Source: Opitutaceae bacterium
GTDB lineage: Bacteria > Verrucomicrobiota > Verrucomicrobiia > Opitutales > Opitutaceae
Length of the DNA: 9,844 nucleotides
Assembly (NCBI GenBank): GCA_005787865.1
Contig: SXZN01000067.1
Coordinates: forward strand, 1-9,844
Direction of reading: 5' to 3'
Numbering within the stretch: the stretch's first letter is position 1; each line of letters begins with the position of its first letter. The notes below the pieces were generated by a model. It searched no databases, was not told the origin of the DNA, and saw only the letters and a list, made by a program, of their open reading frames with translations. Position numbers and translations under genes: made by a program. Positions 1 to 5,934 of this stretch are shown here, in pieces.

Positions 1-295
1 GGAGGGCGTCACCTTGGGCGACGATGGCGGGATTGGTGCTCGTGACATCCGTGGTGGGAGAAAGGCCCAGAGAGGCGTGGGCGCGGAGTCCGTATTCCTG
101 CAGCAAATTTTTTGTCAGGCCGATGTCTACTTTCCAAGGATCCAGCAGGGCAATTTCGATATAATCATAACCTGCGCGCGCCGCGCCACTAATCGCCTGG
201 CGGGCGCCAGCGGGGGTCCAATCGCCGGCCCAGACTAAGGCGTGGCCACCGTATTCTAAGCGCTTGCTCGCAGGCATCGCACAACTTGGCGGCAT
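1..295 (-). CDS. Sugar isomerase/epimerase, D-tagatose/D-psicose 3-epimerase type (partial, 3' end off window)
   Basis: This is the N-terminal 98 or so residues of a TIM-barrel protein that runs off the left edge. The visible part has the first beta strand (HALVWAGDW), a helix, a strand with a conserved glutamate (GYDYIEIALLDP), and the pattern EYGLRAHASLGLSPTTDVTS followed by a 'NPAIVAQG' stretch. That resembles the ketose 3-epimerase family, where the equivalent reads roughly 'GLSPDxDLASxDPAVRxxG'. These enzymes epimerise free ketohexoses with a bound divalent metal, but the catalytic glutamates lie beyond the edge, so substrate cannot be judged. The start at 295 abuts the TAA of the lipoprotein gene (TAAATG) and has GGAG three bases upstream, which suggests translational coupling. 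An in-frame ATG at 277 is an alternative start. Family call fairly sure, exact specificity not. Confidence 0.72.
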   Translation of the reverse strand, partial: MPPSCAMPASKRLEYGGHALVWAGDWTPAGARQAISGAARAGYDYIEIALLDPWKVDIGLTKNLLQEYGLRAHASLGLSPTTDVTSTNPAIVAQGDAL

Positions 296-757
296 TTACT
301 CCGCTTTAACCACGACGGTACCGGCAGCGGTGAGTTTAGATTCCTCAAACGAATCATCATAAATGCAAATCGTGATCTGTGAATCCACGCGATAACTCGC
401 CGAGCCTTGGGCCACGGCGGCGTCGAGGGCGCGGCGGGCCGCCGGATCTCCGCCGGTGACTTGGCCGGAGCGAACGGACATGGTGTTGGCCGGGATGGCC
501 AAGGGGGTATCGTTGGTGATCAGTCCGAGGTAAGTGCCATTCAAATAAATTTTGGCCCGAACGCGGTTGAAGAGATAGGCGACAATATTATCGTTAGTTA
601 CGCGCCACGAGGCCGTCACGGAGCCGTCAGCCGCCCGCACAATCGAAGTCACTTCGGCCTTTAGGCCTCTGGAGACTAGTTTGCTGGTATTGGTGCAACC
701 GCTGACAAGAGCCACTAAAAGGGCCAGCAGGCAAAAGGGGAGGAGGGCTTTTTTCAT
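296..757 (-). CDS. Small lipoprotein with LEA14/WHy-like domain
   Basis: A 153-residue predicted lipoprotein. It begins MKKALLPF, has a hydrophobic core, and a lipobox LVSGC ending at Cys21, so export by Sec and lipidation of Cys21 are expected. The mature part (about residues 30-150) alternates short strands with the pattern of LEA14/water-stress domains: a 'VTNDN..AYLFNRVRAKIYLNG' strand pair, then 'PLAIPANT'. This recalls the 'NPNP...Y.v.lnG...g....pltIPAns' layout of that immunoglobulin-like fold. That assignment is inference from pattern only. It sits 38 bases downstream of the DUF4203-like membrane gene and directly abuts the epimerase gene, so the three are probably co-transcribed. The start at 757 is the only one that gives an intact signal peptide. 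No strong Shine-Dalgarno motif is present. Confidence 0.75.
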   Translation of the reverse strand: MKKALLPFCLLALLVALVSGCTNTSKLVSRGLKAEVTSIVRAADGSVTASWRVTNDNIVAYLFNRVRAKIYLNGTYLGLITNDTPLAIPANTMSVRSGQVTGGDPAARRALDAAVAQGSASYRVDSQITICIYDDSFEESKLTAAGTVVVKAE

Positions 758-795
758 TGGAAACTACTCTGTGGTTGGGGCGAGGGTCGGCAAGG

Positions 796-1431
796 TTACT
801 CGTCTTTAGATTTTGTTTTCTTTTTCAGGTTGGACCCGCCTAGTTCGAATTGGGCGATGACCCCGATTACAGCTAAGACTAAGATCGAGGGGAAAAGCCA
901 CGCGTGGTGATCCAGCAGCTCCGGCATAAATTGGGGGCGTTGGAAAAAATCTAACCAAGGGATCTGATGGGTGAAATACGCGAGAGCTACCATGGTCCGA
1001 AACGAGCCGAGTAGGGCAGTTGAAAGAATGATGAGAATGCGCTGAGTTTTTACTGCGAGAAAGCCGCCGATGAGGCCCAGCACGGCCCCGCTTAGCAAAG
1101 CGACCATGTGATGATAGTGGCTGAGCACCAGCAGCCCGAGGGTGGCCCCAAAGCCAAAGCCCGCGACGAATACTGCCGCAATATAGAGGAGATAGGCTAA
1201 ACCTGCGCCGAGGAGGCCGCCTAAAATTAGGGTGCCGATAATCCCTGCGGTGCCAAAATCAAGTGCGGTGCCCGCTGCATGACCGCCAATCATGCCGAGC
1301 AGACCGCCCAGTACGGCGAGCGTTATTTTAAAAACCCGATAGCCAAAAAAACAATCCAACAGGCCCCACGCGATGGCGCCGACCGAGATCCAAGGATAAA
1401 GTTCTGCCGAAGGCTGCATGGGTAAGGTCAT
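796..1431 (-). CDS. Multi-span membrane protein, DUF4203-like (TMEM198-type)
   Basis: A 211-residue integral membrane protein with about seven hydrophobic segments between residues 14 and 195. These are rich in glycine: GGLLGMIGG at about 41-49, then GTLILGGLLGAGLAYLLY, GFGFGATLGLLVL and SGAVLGLIGGFLAV. The early pattern 'GLLDCFFGYRVFKITLAVLGGLLG' matches my memory of DUF4203 / TM7S3-TM198 proteins ('fGyrlfk.tl.l.Gfl.G'), a family without a settled bacterial function. A long loop rich in aromatics and histidine (about 152-176) lies before the last helix, and the C-terminus is lysine-rich (KKKTKSKDE), likely cytoplasmic. It lies between the small membrane protein gene and the lipoprotein gene on the same strand. 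Start at ATG 1431; an ATG twelve bases further in (1419) is possible. Family moderately sure, function unknown. Confidence 0.72.
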   Translation of the reverse strand: MTLPMQPSAELYPWISVGAIAWGLLDCFFGYRVFKITLAVLGGLLGMIGGHAAGTALDFGTAGIIGTLILGGLLGAGLAYLLYIAAVFVAGFGFGATLGLLVLSHYHHMVALLSGAVLGLIGGFLAVKTQRILIILSTALLGSFRTMVALAYFTHQIPWLDFFQRPQFMPELLDHHAWLFPSILVLAVIGVIAQFELGGSNLKKKTKSKDE

Positions 1432-1465
1432 AGGCTCTGGATCGGCACTAGCAACTGACTTTGCG

Positions 1466-1478
1466 TCGGCTCAGCCGA
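1466..1478. repeat. Short palindrome between the first two leftward genes
   Basis: TCGGCTCAGCCGA forms a 5-bp stem with a 3-base loop just after the stop codon of the small membrane protein gene. No T-run follows on the minus strand, so it is not a classical terminator. It may be an RNA-processing or stability hairpin, or chance. Confidence 0.3.
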
Positions 1479-1479
1479 T

Positions 1480-1728
1480 TCAGAAGCGGGCAAGAGCTTG
1501 GCCGCTTTCCCAGAGCACCCAGCTCCCGCCGCCGAGCGTGGCTAAAAAAACTAAAGCCCGCAGCCAGCGGCTCCACTGGTCGCGGCGCTCACGTGCATTG
1601 AGGGGGAGGCGGGCCCGAGAGGCTTCGAGGTAGCTTGCGAATTGAGCGTGAGGCAGCGGCGCGACTTTCCGGCTTCGACCGACGCTGAAGGGTAATTGAT
1701 TGAGCAAGTGACGCCAGCGGTAGGACAC
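1480..1728 (-). CDS. Small hypothetical membrane protein (one C-terminal helix)
   Basis: Not recognised. Read from GTG 1728, this gives 82 residues: an N-terminal basic, tryptophan-containing stretch (VSYRWRHLLNQLPFSVG), an amphipathic middle rich in arginine (YLEASRARLPLNARERRDQWSRW) and one predicted transmembrane helix near the C-terminus (LRALVFLATLGGGSWVLWESG). The same frame is open to an ATG at 1896, giving 138 residues. The extra 56 residues carry several codons uncommon in the neighbouring genes (AGA, ATA, CTA, GTA) and overlap a candidate RNA structure, so I prefer the shorter form; a run of Gs precedes the GTG. It is the first gene of the leftward cluster, 48 bases ahead of the DUF4203-like gene. 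It could also be partly spurious. Confidence 0.45.
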   Translation of the reverse strand: MSYRWRHLLNQLPFSVGRSRKVAPLPHAQFASYLEASRARLPLNARERRDQWSRWLRALVFLATLGGGSWVLWESGQALARF

Positions 1729-1744
1729 CCCCAATACCTGCAGA

Positions 1745-1836
1745 AAAATAGCGCCGCCTTTCAAGGCGATTCTGGCTACCCCGACTGCTTTTCTCCCTTC
1801 CGTTAGCCCATCTATTAATTTCACCCGACGGGGTAG
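1745..1836 (-). ncRNA. Candidate structured RNA or leader on the minus strand
   Basis: On the minus strand, CTACCCCGTC pairs with GTCGGGGTAG across a 41-base purine-rich loop (outer arms 1827-1836 and 1776-1785; 9 of 10 pairs, one T-T mismatch). Seven bases later comes a second hairpin, CGCCT-TGAA-AGGCG, and then a flanking TATTTTT at about 1745-1751. The second hairpin is itself bracketed by TAGC/GCTA. The arrangement resembles a riboswitch- or attenuator-style leader ending in a weak terminator just ahead of the GTG at 1728. It matches no family I can recall (cobalamin, TPP, c-di-GMP and glycine cores were considered and not found). It could also be chance within coding sequence. Confidence 0.28.
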
Positions 1837-2090
1837 TTGCGCGATTGTGCAGGCGGCGATCTCACGGTCGTTGGGTAAATACGGGGGCCCCTGCATCGCC
1901 CGCCGTGCAGACGCTGGAAGCCGGCGAGTGGATCGCGGCCATGAGTGCTGGAGCTAGCCGCTACACCATAAGGAGTCGATCTTACCCGCGTAGCCTGGCG
2001 GACGAATTTTTAGGGTCCGGCCTTCGGTTCGGGCTGGTCAATGTTGGTGGAAATTTTGATGCTTTAATTGCCGGTGAAAAATCCCCAGCT

Positions 2091-2107
2091 TCGTCAAAAT
2101 CTGACGA
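2091..2107. promoter_or_regulatory. Hairpin/palindrome just upstream of gpsA start
   Basis: TCGTCA-AAATC-TGACGA is a perfect 6-bp inverted repeat with a 5-base loop, ending eight bases before the gpsA ATG at 2116. There is no Shine-Dalgarno motif in the intervening TTTCCTTC. It could be an operator or an mRNA hairpin at the ribosome entry site. Confidence 0.35.
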
Positions 2108-2115
2108 TTTCCTTC

Positions 2116-3135
2116 ATGCCTGAGTCACGTCCCCTTAATTTTGCAGTCATTGGAGCGGGAGCTTGGGGTACCGCCATGGCCGTGCATCTGGTTCGGCGTG
2201 GGCAAGGGACCACCCTCGTCACTCGGCGGCCTGAGCATGCTAGCGCGGTGTGCGCGGCGCATGAAAATAAAGATTATCTGCCCGGCATCAGTTTGCCGGC
2301 TGCGTTGCGGGTCACCGCGGATTTGCGCGCGGCCCTGCTCGAGGCCGATGTGGCGCTGATCGCTTGTCCGGCGCAATCTTTGCGTGAGTGGAGCGGAAAG
2401 ATTTGTGGCGCGCGGCAGGACACGGCGCGTTTGCAACTTTTGCTCAGTTTGGTGAAAGGGCTTGAACTCGGTACGCACCTTCGGCCCAGCCAAATTTTGA
2501 CGCAGATTATGCCTGACCTCAATGTCGGCACACTCACGGGTCCGACTAATGCCGCGGAAGTGGCGCGGGGTTTGCCCGCGGCGATGGTGTTGGCCGTGGG
2601 GCGTCAGGATGCGTTCAGTGATCGCGTGCCGGCCGCAATGAGCGGGCCAACTTTACGCATTTATCTTAGCCCTGATCTCGCGGGGGCAGAATATGGCGGC
2701 GGACTTAAAAATATTTACGCCATCGCGGCGGGTCTCTGCGATGGATTGAAGCTCGGGGATAATGCCAAGGCGGCCCTGCTGACGCGGGCTTTGGCCGAAA
2801 TGCTGCGCGTCGGGGTTGCTCTCGGGGCCAAGCCCGAAACCTTTTATGGGCTGAGTGGTTTTGGTGATTTGGTGGCGACCAGTCATGGGGCCTGGAGTCG
2901 CAACCGTGAATTTGGTGAACACATCGGTGCCGGTAAAATCATCACCGCTTTACTCGCCCGCCGGAAGACGATCGTGGAAGGCCACCGTACCACCGAGGCG
3001 CTTTACGGTTTGTGCCAAGAACGGAAGATTGCCGCTCCCATTCTCGGGGAAATTTACGCAATTTTGTATCAAAATAAGCTACCGGCCGATGCGCTCCATG
3101 CGCTGATGACTCGCGAATTGAAGCGCGAAGCTTAA
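2116..3135 (+). CDS. gpsA: Glycerol-3-phosphate dehydrogenase [NAD(P)+], GpsA
   Basis: A 339-residue cytoplasmic enzyme that reduces dihydroxyacetone phosphate to sn-glycerol 3-phosphate, the backbone of phospholipids. The N-terminal Rossmann motif is G13-A-G-A-W-G18 (family GxGxWGTA). Further landmarks are LVKGLE, then TGPTNAAEVARGLPAA (family 'GPsfAkEVa.g.PtA'). Next comes the catalytic lysine region GGGLKNIYAIAAG with Lys198, and then GLSGFGDLVATSHGAWSRNREFG (family 'GLaGlGDLvlTc.s..SRNrr.G', Arg262-Asn263-Arg264). Last is TIVEGHRTTEALY. Length is normal for the family. The frame is open from 2068, but the ATG at 2116 gives the usual N-terminus just before the nucleotide-binding strand. 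The upstream 16 residues have no counterpart in the family. First gene of the rightward block; 91 bases separate it from the next small gene. Confidence 0.95.
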   Translation: MPESRPLNFAVIGAGAWGTAMAVHLVRRGQGTTLVTRRPEHASAVCAAHENKDYLPGISLPAALRVTADLRAALLEADVALIACPAQSLREWSGKICGARQDTARLQLLLSLVKGLELGTHLRPSQILTQIMPDLNVGTLTGPTNAAEVARGLPAAMVLAVGRQDAFSDRVPAAMSGPTLRIYLSPDLAGAEYGGGLKNIYAIAAGLCDGLKLGDNAKAALLTRALAEMLRVGVALGAKPETFYGLSGFGDLVATSHGAWSRNREFGEHIGAGKIITALLARRKTIVEGHRTTEALYGLCQERKIAAPILGEIYAILYQNKLPADALHALMTRELKREA

Positions 3136-3209
3136 GGCGATTGGGCCGCGAAAGCGTGGGCGGCAATTCGGTGCAGCGCGGGAAGGGCGTTGACCTTCGT
3201 CCAGCCGCT

Positions 3210-3225
3210 CCGCCAACTCTGGCGG
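3210..3225 (+). promoter_or_regulatory. Hairpin abutting a start codon
   Basis: CCGCCA-ACTC-TGGCGG is a perfect 6-bp, GC-rich stem with a tetraloop. Its last base is one nucleotide before the ATG at 3227, so it occupies the ribosome-binding position. As mRNA it would occlude initiation. As a terminator for gpsA it lacks a T-run (GGCGGTATGG follows). Confidence 0.4.
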
Positions 3226-3226
3226 T

Positions 3227-3487
3227 ATGGAATTACCTGATGATGAACAATTATTTTTGCGCGATCTGGTCAAAGCCTCGCGCCAAAAAATCCATGCAGT
3301 AAAGTGGGTGGATCGCGATGGCACCGATCGTCAAACCACGCTGACGCAAAATGAGGCGGTCCGGCTCAACATCATCGCGGCGCGCCTTAAGATTTCTAAT
3401 AAAGAACTGCTGCGCCAAGCCGCGCACATCCCCGTCCCTAAGTTGCCGCCCAAGCCCCCCGCGGCTGAATCTGAACTGCCGGCTTAG
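3227..3487 (+). CDS. Small hypothetical protein, 86 residues
   Basis: Not recognised. A soluble, charged protein with no signal peptide or membrane helix. It has an acidic N-terminus (MELPDDEQLFLRDLV), a predicted beta-turn 'VDRDGTDRQ', and then helices 'LTQNEAVRLNIIAARLKIS' and 'NKELLRQAAHIP'. It ends in a proline-rich tail (PVPKLPPKPPAAESELPA). The pair of short helices suggests a small helix-turn-helix-like bundle, but no defining motif is present. Codon choice resembles gpsA and the phosphorylase, and the reading frame fills the gap between them on the same strand, which supports a real gene. Its initiator ATG is preceded by a GC-rich hairpin rather than a Shine-Dalgarno sequence. Function cannot be inferred beyond possible co-expression with gpsA or the nucleoside phosphorylase. 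Confidence 0.6.
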   Translation: MELPDDEQLFLRDLVKASRQKIHAVKWVDRDGTDRQTTLTQNEAVRLNIIAARLKISNKELLRQAAHIPVPKLPPKPPAAESELPA

Positions 3488-3557
3488 TTTTTGCCGACGA
3501 TCGGAGCGTTTGAAATGCGGTCTTTTCCCGTTACCGGGTTTCCGCTAGCTTGACGCC

Positions 3558-4391
3558 ATGACCCTACCGCAAGCCCATCTTGAAAATGTTCGGCAGTCAG
3601 CGGCGATAATTACTGCTGCCTTAGCCGGCGCACGGCCGCGGATTGCGATCATTTTAGGTTCTGGCCTGGGTGGTTTGGCCAATCAGATTCAGCGGCCGCG
3701 CGTCATTGCTTATGCTGATCTCCCCGGCTTTCCCGTGCTCACGGTCTTGGGGCACATCGGCGAGTTGATCGCCGGCGAACTCGATGGCGTGCCGGTGATT
3801 GTGCTCAAGGGGCGCAAGCATTTTTACGAAACGGATGATGCTTATCCGCTCCGGACGATGATTCGCACGCTCCAGGCCGTGGGGGTTGATACTTTATTTT
3901 TATCCAACGCAGCCGGCAGTTTACGCCCCGCGATTAAAGTCAGCGAATTGATGCTGATTACTGATCACATCAATTTTCTCGGACTCAACCCGCTGACGGG
4001 ACTCAACGACGATTCCTTTGGCCCGCGTTTTTTCCCGGTCAGTGATGCTTGGGATCCCGGACTGGTCGACCGGGTTAAGGCCGTGGCGCGACAACAAGGC
4101 ATCACGTTGCACGAGGGCGTCTATGTGGCCTTCCGGGGGCCGTCTTTTGAGACACCGGCGGAGATCCGTATGGTGCAGGGTTGGGGGGCTGACGCGGTCG
4201 GCATGTCGAGCGTGCCAGATTGTTTGATCGCCCGCCACTGCGGGCTCAAGGTCGTCGGGGTTTCGTGCATCACTAATATGGGGGCAGGATTATCAGACGA
4301 ACATCTGACGCACGCCCATACGCTCGCTAATGCGGCCAAGGGGGCCGCCGCCTTTGAGCGCTTGGTGACTGCGGCGGTCAAGGTGTTGTAA
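3558..4391 (+). CDS. Purine nucleoside phosphorylase, trimeric PNP-II (XapA/PunA type)
   Basis: A 277-residue cytosolic enzyme that splits purine (deoxy)nucleosides with phosphate to the free base and (deoxy)ribose 1-phosphate, in purine salvage. Family landmarks in order: phosphate-loop Ser35 in ILGSGLGG; His66 in LGHIGEL; Arg86/His88/Tyr90 in LKGRKHFYE; SNAAGSLRP at 116-124; TGLNDDSFGPRFF; EGVYVAFRGPSFETPAEIRM with base-binding Glu198; VGMSSVPD; ARHCGLKVVGVSCITNM with Asn240; and GLSDEHLTHAHTLA. The NAAGSLRP, GLNDDxFGxRFF and SDxxLxHAxTLA stretches recall E. coli XapA (xanthosine phosphorylase) more than mammalian PNP. Two departures are 'GRKHFYETDD' where the family usually has 'GRxHxYEG', and VPD for VPE. 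Start ATG 3558, with no Shine-Dalgarno motif. The phosphatase gene follows 24 bases after the stop, probably in the same transcript. Confidence 0.92.
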   Translation: MTLPQAHLENVRQSAAIITAALAGARPRIAIILGSGLGGLANQIQRPRVIAYADLPGFPVLTVLGHIGELIAGELDGVPVIVLKGRKHFYETDDAYPLRTMIRTLQAVGVDTLFLSNAAGSLRPAIKVSELMLITDHINFLGLNPLTGLNDDSFGPRFFPVSDAWDPGLVDRVKAVARQQGITLHEGVYVAFRGPSFETPAEIRMVQGWGADAVGMSSVPDCLIARHCGLKVVGVSCITNMGAGLSDEHLTHAHTLANAAKGAAAFERLVTAAVKVL

Positions 4392-4415
4392 TAATAGTTA
4401 GCCCAATTTCACCGC

Positions 4416-5396
4416 GTGAAAGCAGCCGAACTTGATCGAGCCCGCCGACTCCTCTGCCAATTACAGGATGTTATTCGCGACTCCGTGCGGGCTGCCCAAC
4501 GGCGAGGGGGCCGGAAGCTGACGCGGGTGGCCGCGGTCACTGCCGCCGATACCATCTATGGCATCGACAAAATCAGCGAGCAGGCCGTGCTGACTTGGTT
4601 TAAAAAAAATTGGCCGCGGCGCTGGCCTGTTGAATTAGTGATGGAGGGGTTGGAGGAATCAGCGGGACCGGTGACTTTTCCGCAGGGTACGCCGCTAGCG
4701 CAGACAGTTTTTAAATGCATCCTCGACCCGATTGATGGCACCCGCGGGTTGATGTATGAAAAACGTTCGGCGTGGAGTCTCGCCGCGTTGGCGCCGCAGC
4801 GGGGACCAAAAACTAATCTGCGTGATATTATGGTCGCCGCCATGACCGAGTTGCCCACCGCCAAGCAGGATATTGGTGATCAACTCAGTGTGGTGCGGGG
4901 TGGGCGGGTTTGCGCTGAACGGATCGTTGGTCGCACGGGTCGCCGCACAAAATTTAAGCCGCAGCCGTCACGGGCGAAAACCGTGGCGCACGGCTTTGCA
5001 TCATTTGCAAAATTTTTTCCGGCCGGTAAGGCTTGGCTAGCCGAGCGCGAAGAGCAGCTTTGGCGGGCACTCGGCGATGGCGGCGAGATTTTTGATGATC
5101 AATATTTGAGCAGCGGGGGTCAGCTTTATGAATTATTGATGGGGCATGATCGTTTTATCGCAGATTTACGACCGCTCGCGAGGGCGGCCTTGCGCCAGCG
5201 GACGACGCTGCTGTGTCATCCTTACGATATTTGCACCGCGCTGATTGCGCAGGAGTGTGGCTGCGTGATTACGGCGCCTAACGGCCAGCCACTCGATACG
5301 GTTCTCGATACGACCACCCCCGTCGCTTGGGTGGGTTATGCTAATCCTGCGCTGGCGCGGCGGATCGGGTCTAAGCTGCGCCGGGTCTTGCGCTAA
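4416..5396 (+). CDS. Inositol monophosphatase-superfamily phosphatase
   Basis: A 326-residue lithium-sensitive-phosphatase-fold protein (IMPase/CysQ/HAL2 superfamily), a metal-dependent phosphomonoesterase. The metal-site signatures are TIYGIDKISEQ (Asp51, Glu55; family 'D..T.vD...E'), VMEGLEE with Glu80-Glu81, and LDPIDGTRG with Asp104 and Asp107. The C-terminal HPYDICTALIAQECGCVITAPNGQPLD contains Asp271 (family 'WD.aa...l..eaGG.v....G'). After DGT the sequence is Arg-Gly, closer to the 3'-phosphonucleotidase branch ('DGTkGF') than to inositol phosphatases ('DGTxNF'). A long middle section (about residues 145-240) has no motif I know. Starts at GTG 4416, right after the phosphorylase gene, suggesting a nucleotide or sugar-phosphate role; substrate unknown. 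No membrane segment. Superfamily sure, specificity open. Confidence 0.85.
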   Translation: MKAAELDRARRLLCQLQDVIRDSVRAAQRRGGRKLTRVAAVTAADTIYGIDKISEQAVLTWFKKNWPRRWPVELVMEGLEESAGPVTFPQGTPLAQTVFKCILDPIDGTRGLMYEKRSAWSLAALAPQRGPKTNLRDIMVAAMTELPTAKQDIGDQLSVVRGGRVCAERIVGRTGRRTKFKPQPSRAKTVAHGFASFAKFFPAGKAWLAEREEQLWRALGDGGEIFDDQYLSSGGQLYELLMGHDRFIADLRPLARAALRQRTTLLCHPYDICTALIAQECGCVITAPNGQPLDTVLDTTTPVAWVGYANPALARRIGSKLRRVLR

Positions 5397-5439
5397 ATTT
5401 CGATATGCGCCGCCCCAGCGGATTTTGCGGCCGGCAGGG

Positions 5440-5886
5440 TCAGTCTTTTGCTTGCTCGATCACCGCGGCTTTACCGTCTTTAAAAACGACCCGAATGCGC
5501 TCTTCTTTCTCGTTGCGATAGGTATCAGCGTACGCGGGGTGATAATAAACGCGGTACGACCTTAGGTAAGAATCGTAATAAACGCGCCGCTCGTAGCCGA
5601 CAAACGCGGTGCCATCGTAGCGCTGGTAGTAAGTATTATAAATCCAGCTGATCGTGCGGCCGGTGGGGGTGAGGGCTTCGCGTTTTTGGTCTGGCTGGCC
5701 CAGGGCGAAGTAGACGAGGTCCTCCGTGAAGCCGAGATCGATGATCCCCTGTTTGATTTTGTCCTGCGTCGCCTTATCGGCGGAGGCGAAGGCGGCGGGC
5801 TTTTGTTTGATGCGATCATCGATCGACTGGCAGCCGGTCAAGGCCACGAGCGCCGCGGCGAGGAGAAGCAGGCGGGAGTATTTCAT
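5440..5886 (-). CDS. Tyrosine-rich lipoprotein
   Basis: A 148-residue predicted lipoprotein. MKYSRLLLLAAALVALTGC is a clear signal peptide with lipobox ALTGC, Cys19, followed by Gln-Ser, so outer-membrane sorting is plausible. The next 50 residues are polar and helical (KATQDKIKQGIIDLGFTEDLVYFALGQPD). They recall the 'G.t..eV..llG.P' strand-helix unit of SmpA/OmlA (BamE-like) lipoproteins and end at 'TISWIYN', as 'W.Y' does there. This is followed by an unusual run with 13 tyrosines in roughly 43 residues (YNTYYQRY ... YRVYYHPAYADTY), then a basic-acidic strand RIRVVFKDGKAAVIEQ. The frame extends seven residues upstream to ATG 5907, but 5886 gives the compact signal peptide. It lies 48 bases downstream of the EamA exporter gene on the same strand. 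Confidence 0.75.
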   Translation of the reverse strand: MKYSRLLLLAAALVALTGCQSIDDRIKQKPAAFASADKATQDKIKQGIIDLGFTEDLVYFALGQPDQKREALTPTGRTISWIYNTYYQRYDGTAFVGYERRVYYDSYLRSYRVYYHPAYADTYRNEKEERIRVVFKDGKAAVIEQAKD

Positions 5887-5934
5887 AAGCGATGAGACAG
5901 CAGGCATGGGCTGAGGTTGCCGGCGATAATAGCC

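Larger units (their letters stand above)
1729..2115. other. Divergent intergenic region, no confident gene
   Basis: Between the leftward small membrane gene and gpsA. Open frames here (an ATG-initiated extension of the leftward ORF up to 1896, and a plus frame 1845-2123 overlapping gpsA) have coding-unlike composition. The region contains a minus-strand stem-loop pair (1745-1836), a 6-bp stem with one G-T pair at 2018-2038 (CCGGCC/GGCTGG), and a hairpin at 2091-2107. No tRNA was found, and no convincing sigma-70 promoter could be fixed for either direction. Confidence 0.5.

Noticed and set aside
1930..2010. tRNA-like stretch on the minus strand (GTAGCGGCTAGCTC resembling a D-arm)
   Set aside because: No matching T-arm (GGTTCGANNCC), acceptor stem or anticodon stem could be found.
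1845..2123. Plus-strand 92-codon open frame overlapping the gpsA start
   Set aside because: Composition is unlike a protein, it overlaps the well-supported gpsA N-terminus, and no start signal or motif is present.
2125..2537. Minus-strand open frames opposite gpsA
   Set aside because: Antisense shadows with arginine/serine/proline-rich translations and no motif.
3527..3541. CCCG-TTAC-CGGG-TTT before the phosphorylase gene
   Set aside because: A 4-bp stem with three T's is common by chance.
5409..5431. Possible terminator between the convergent genes (CCGC-CCCA-GCGG then ATTTT; or GCCGC/GCGGC)
   Set aside because: Stems are only 4-5 bp and the T-run is short; too weak to call, though a terminator is expected here.
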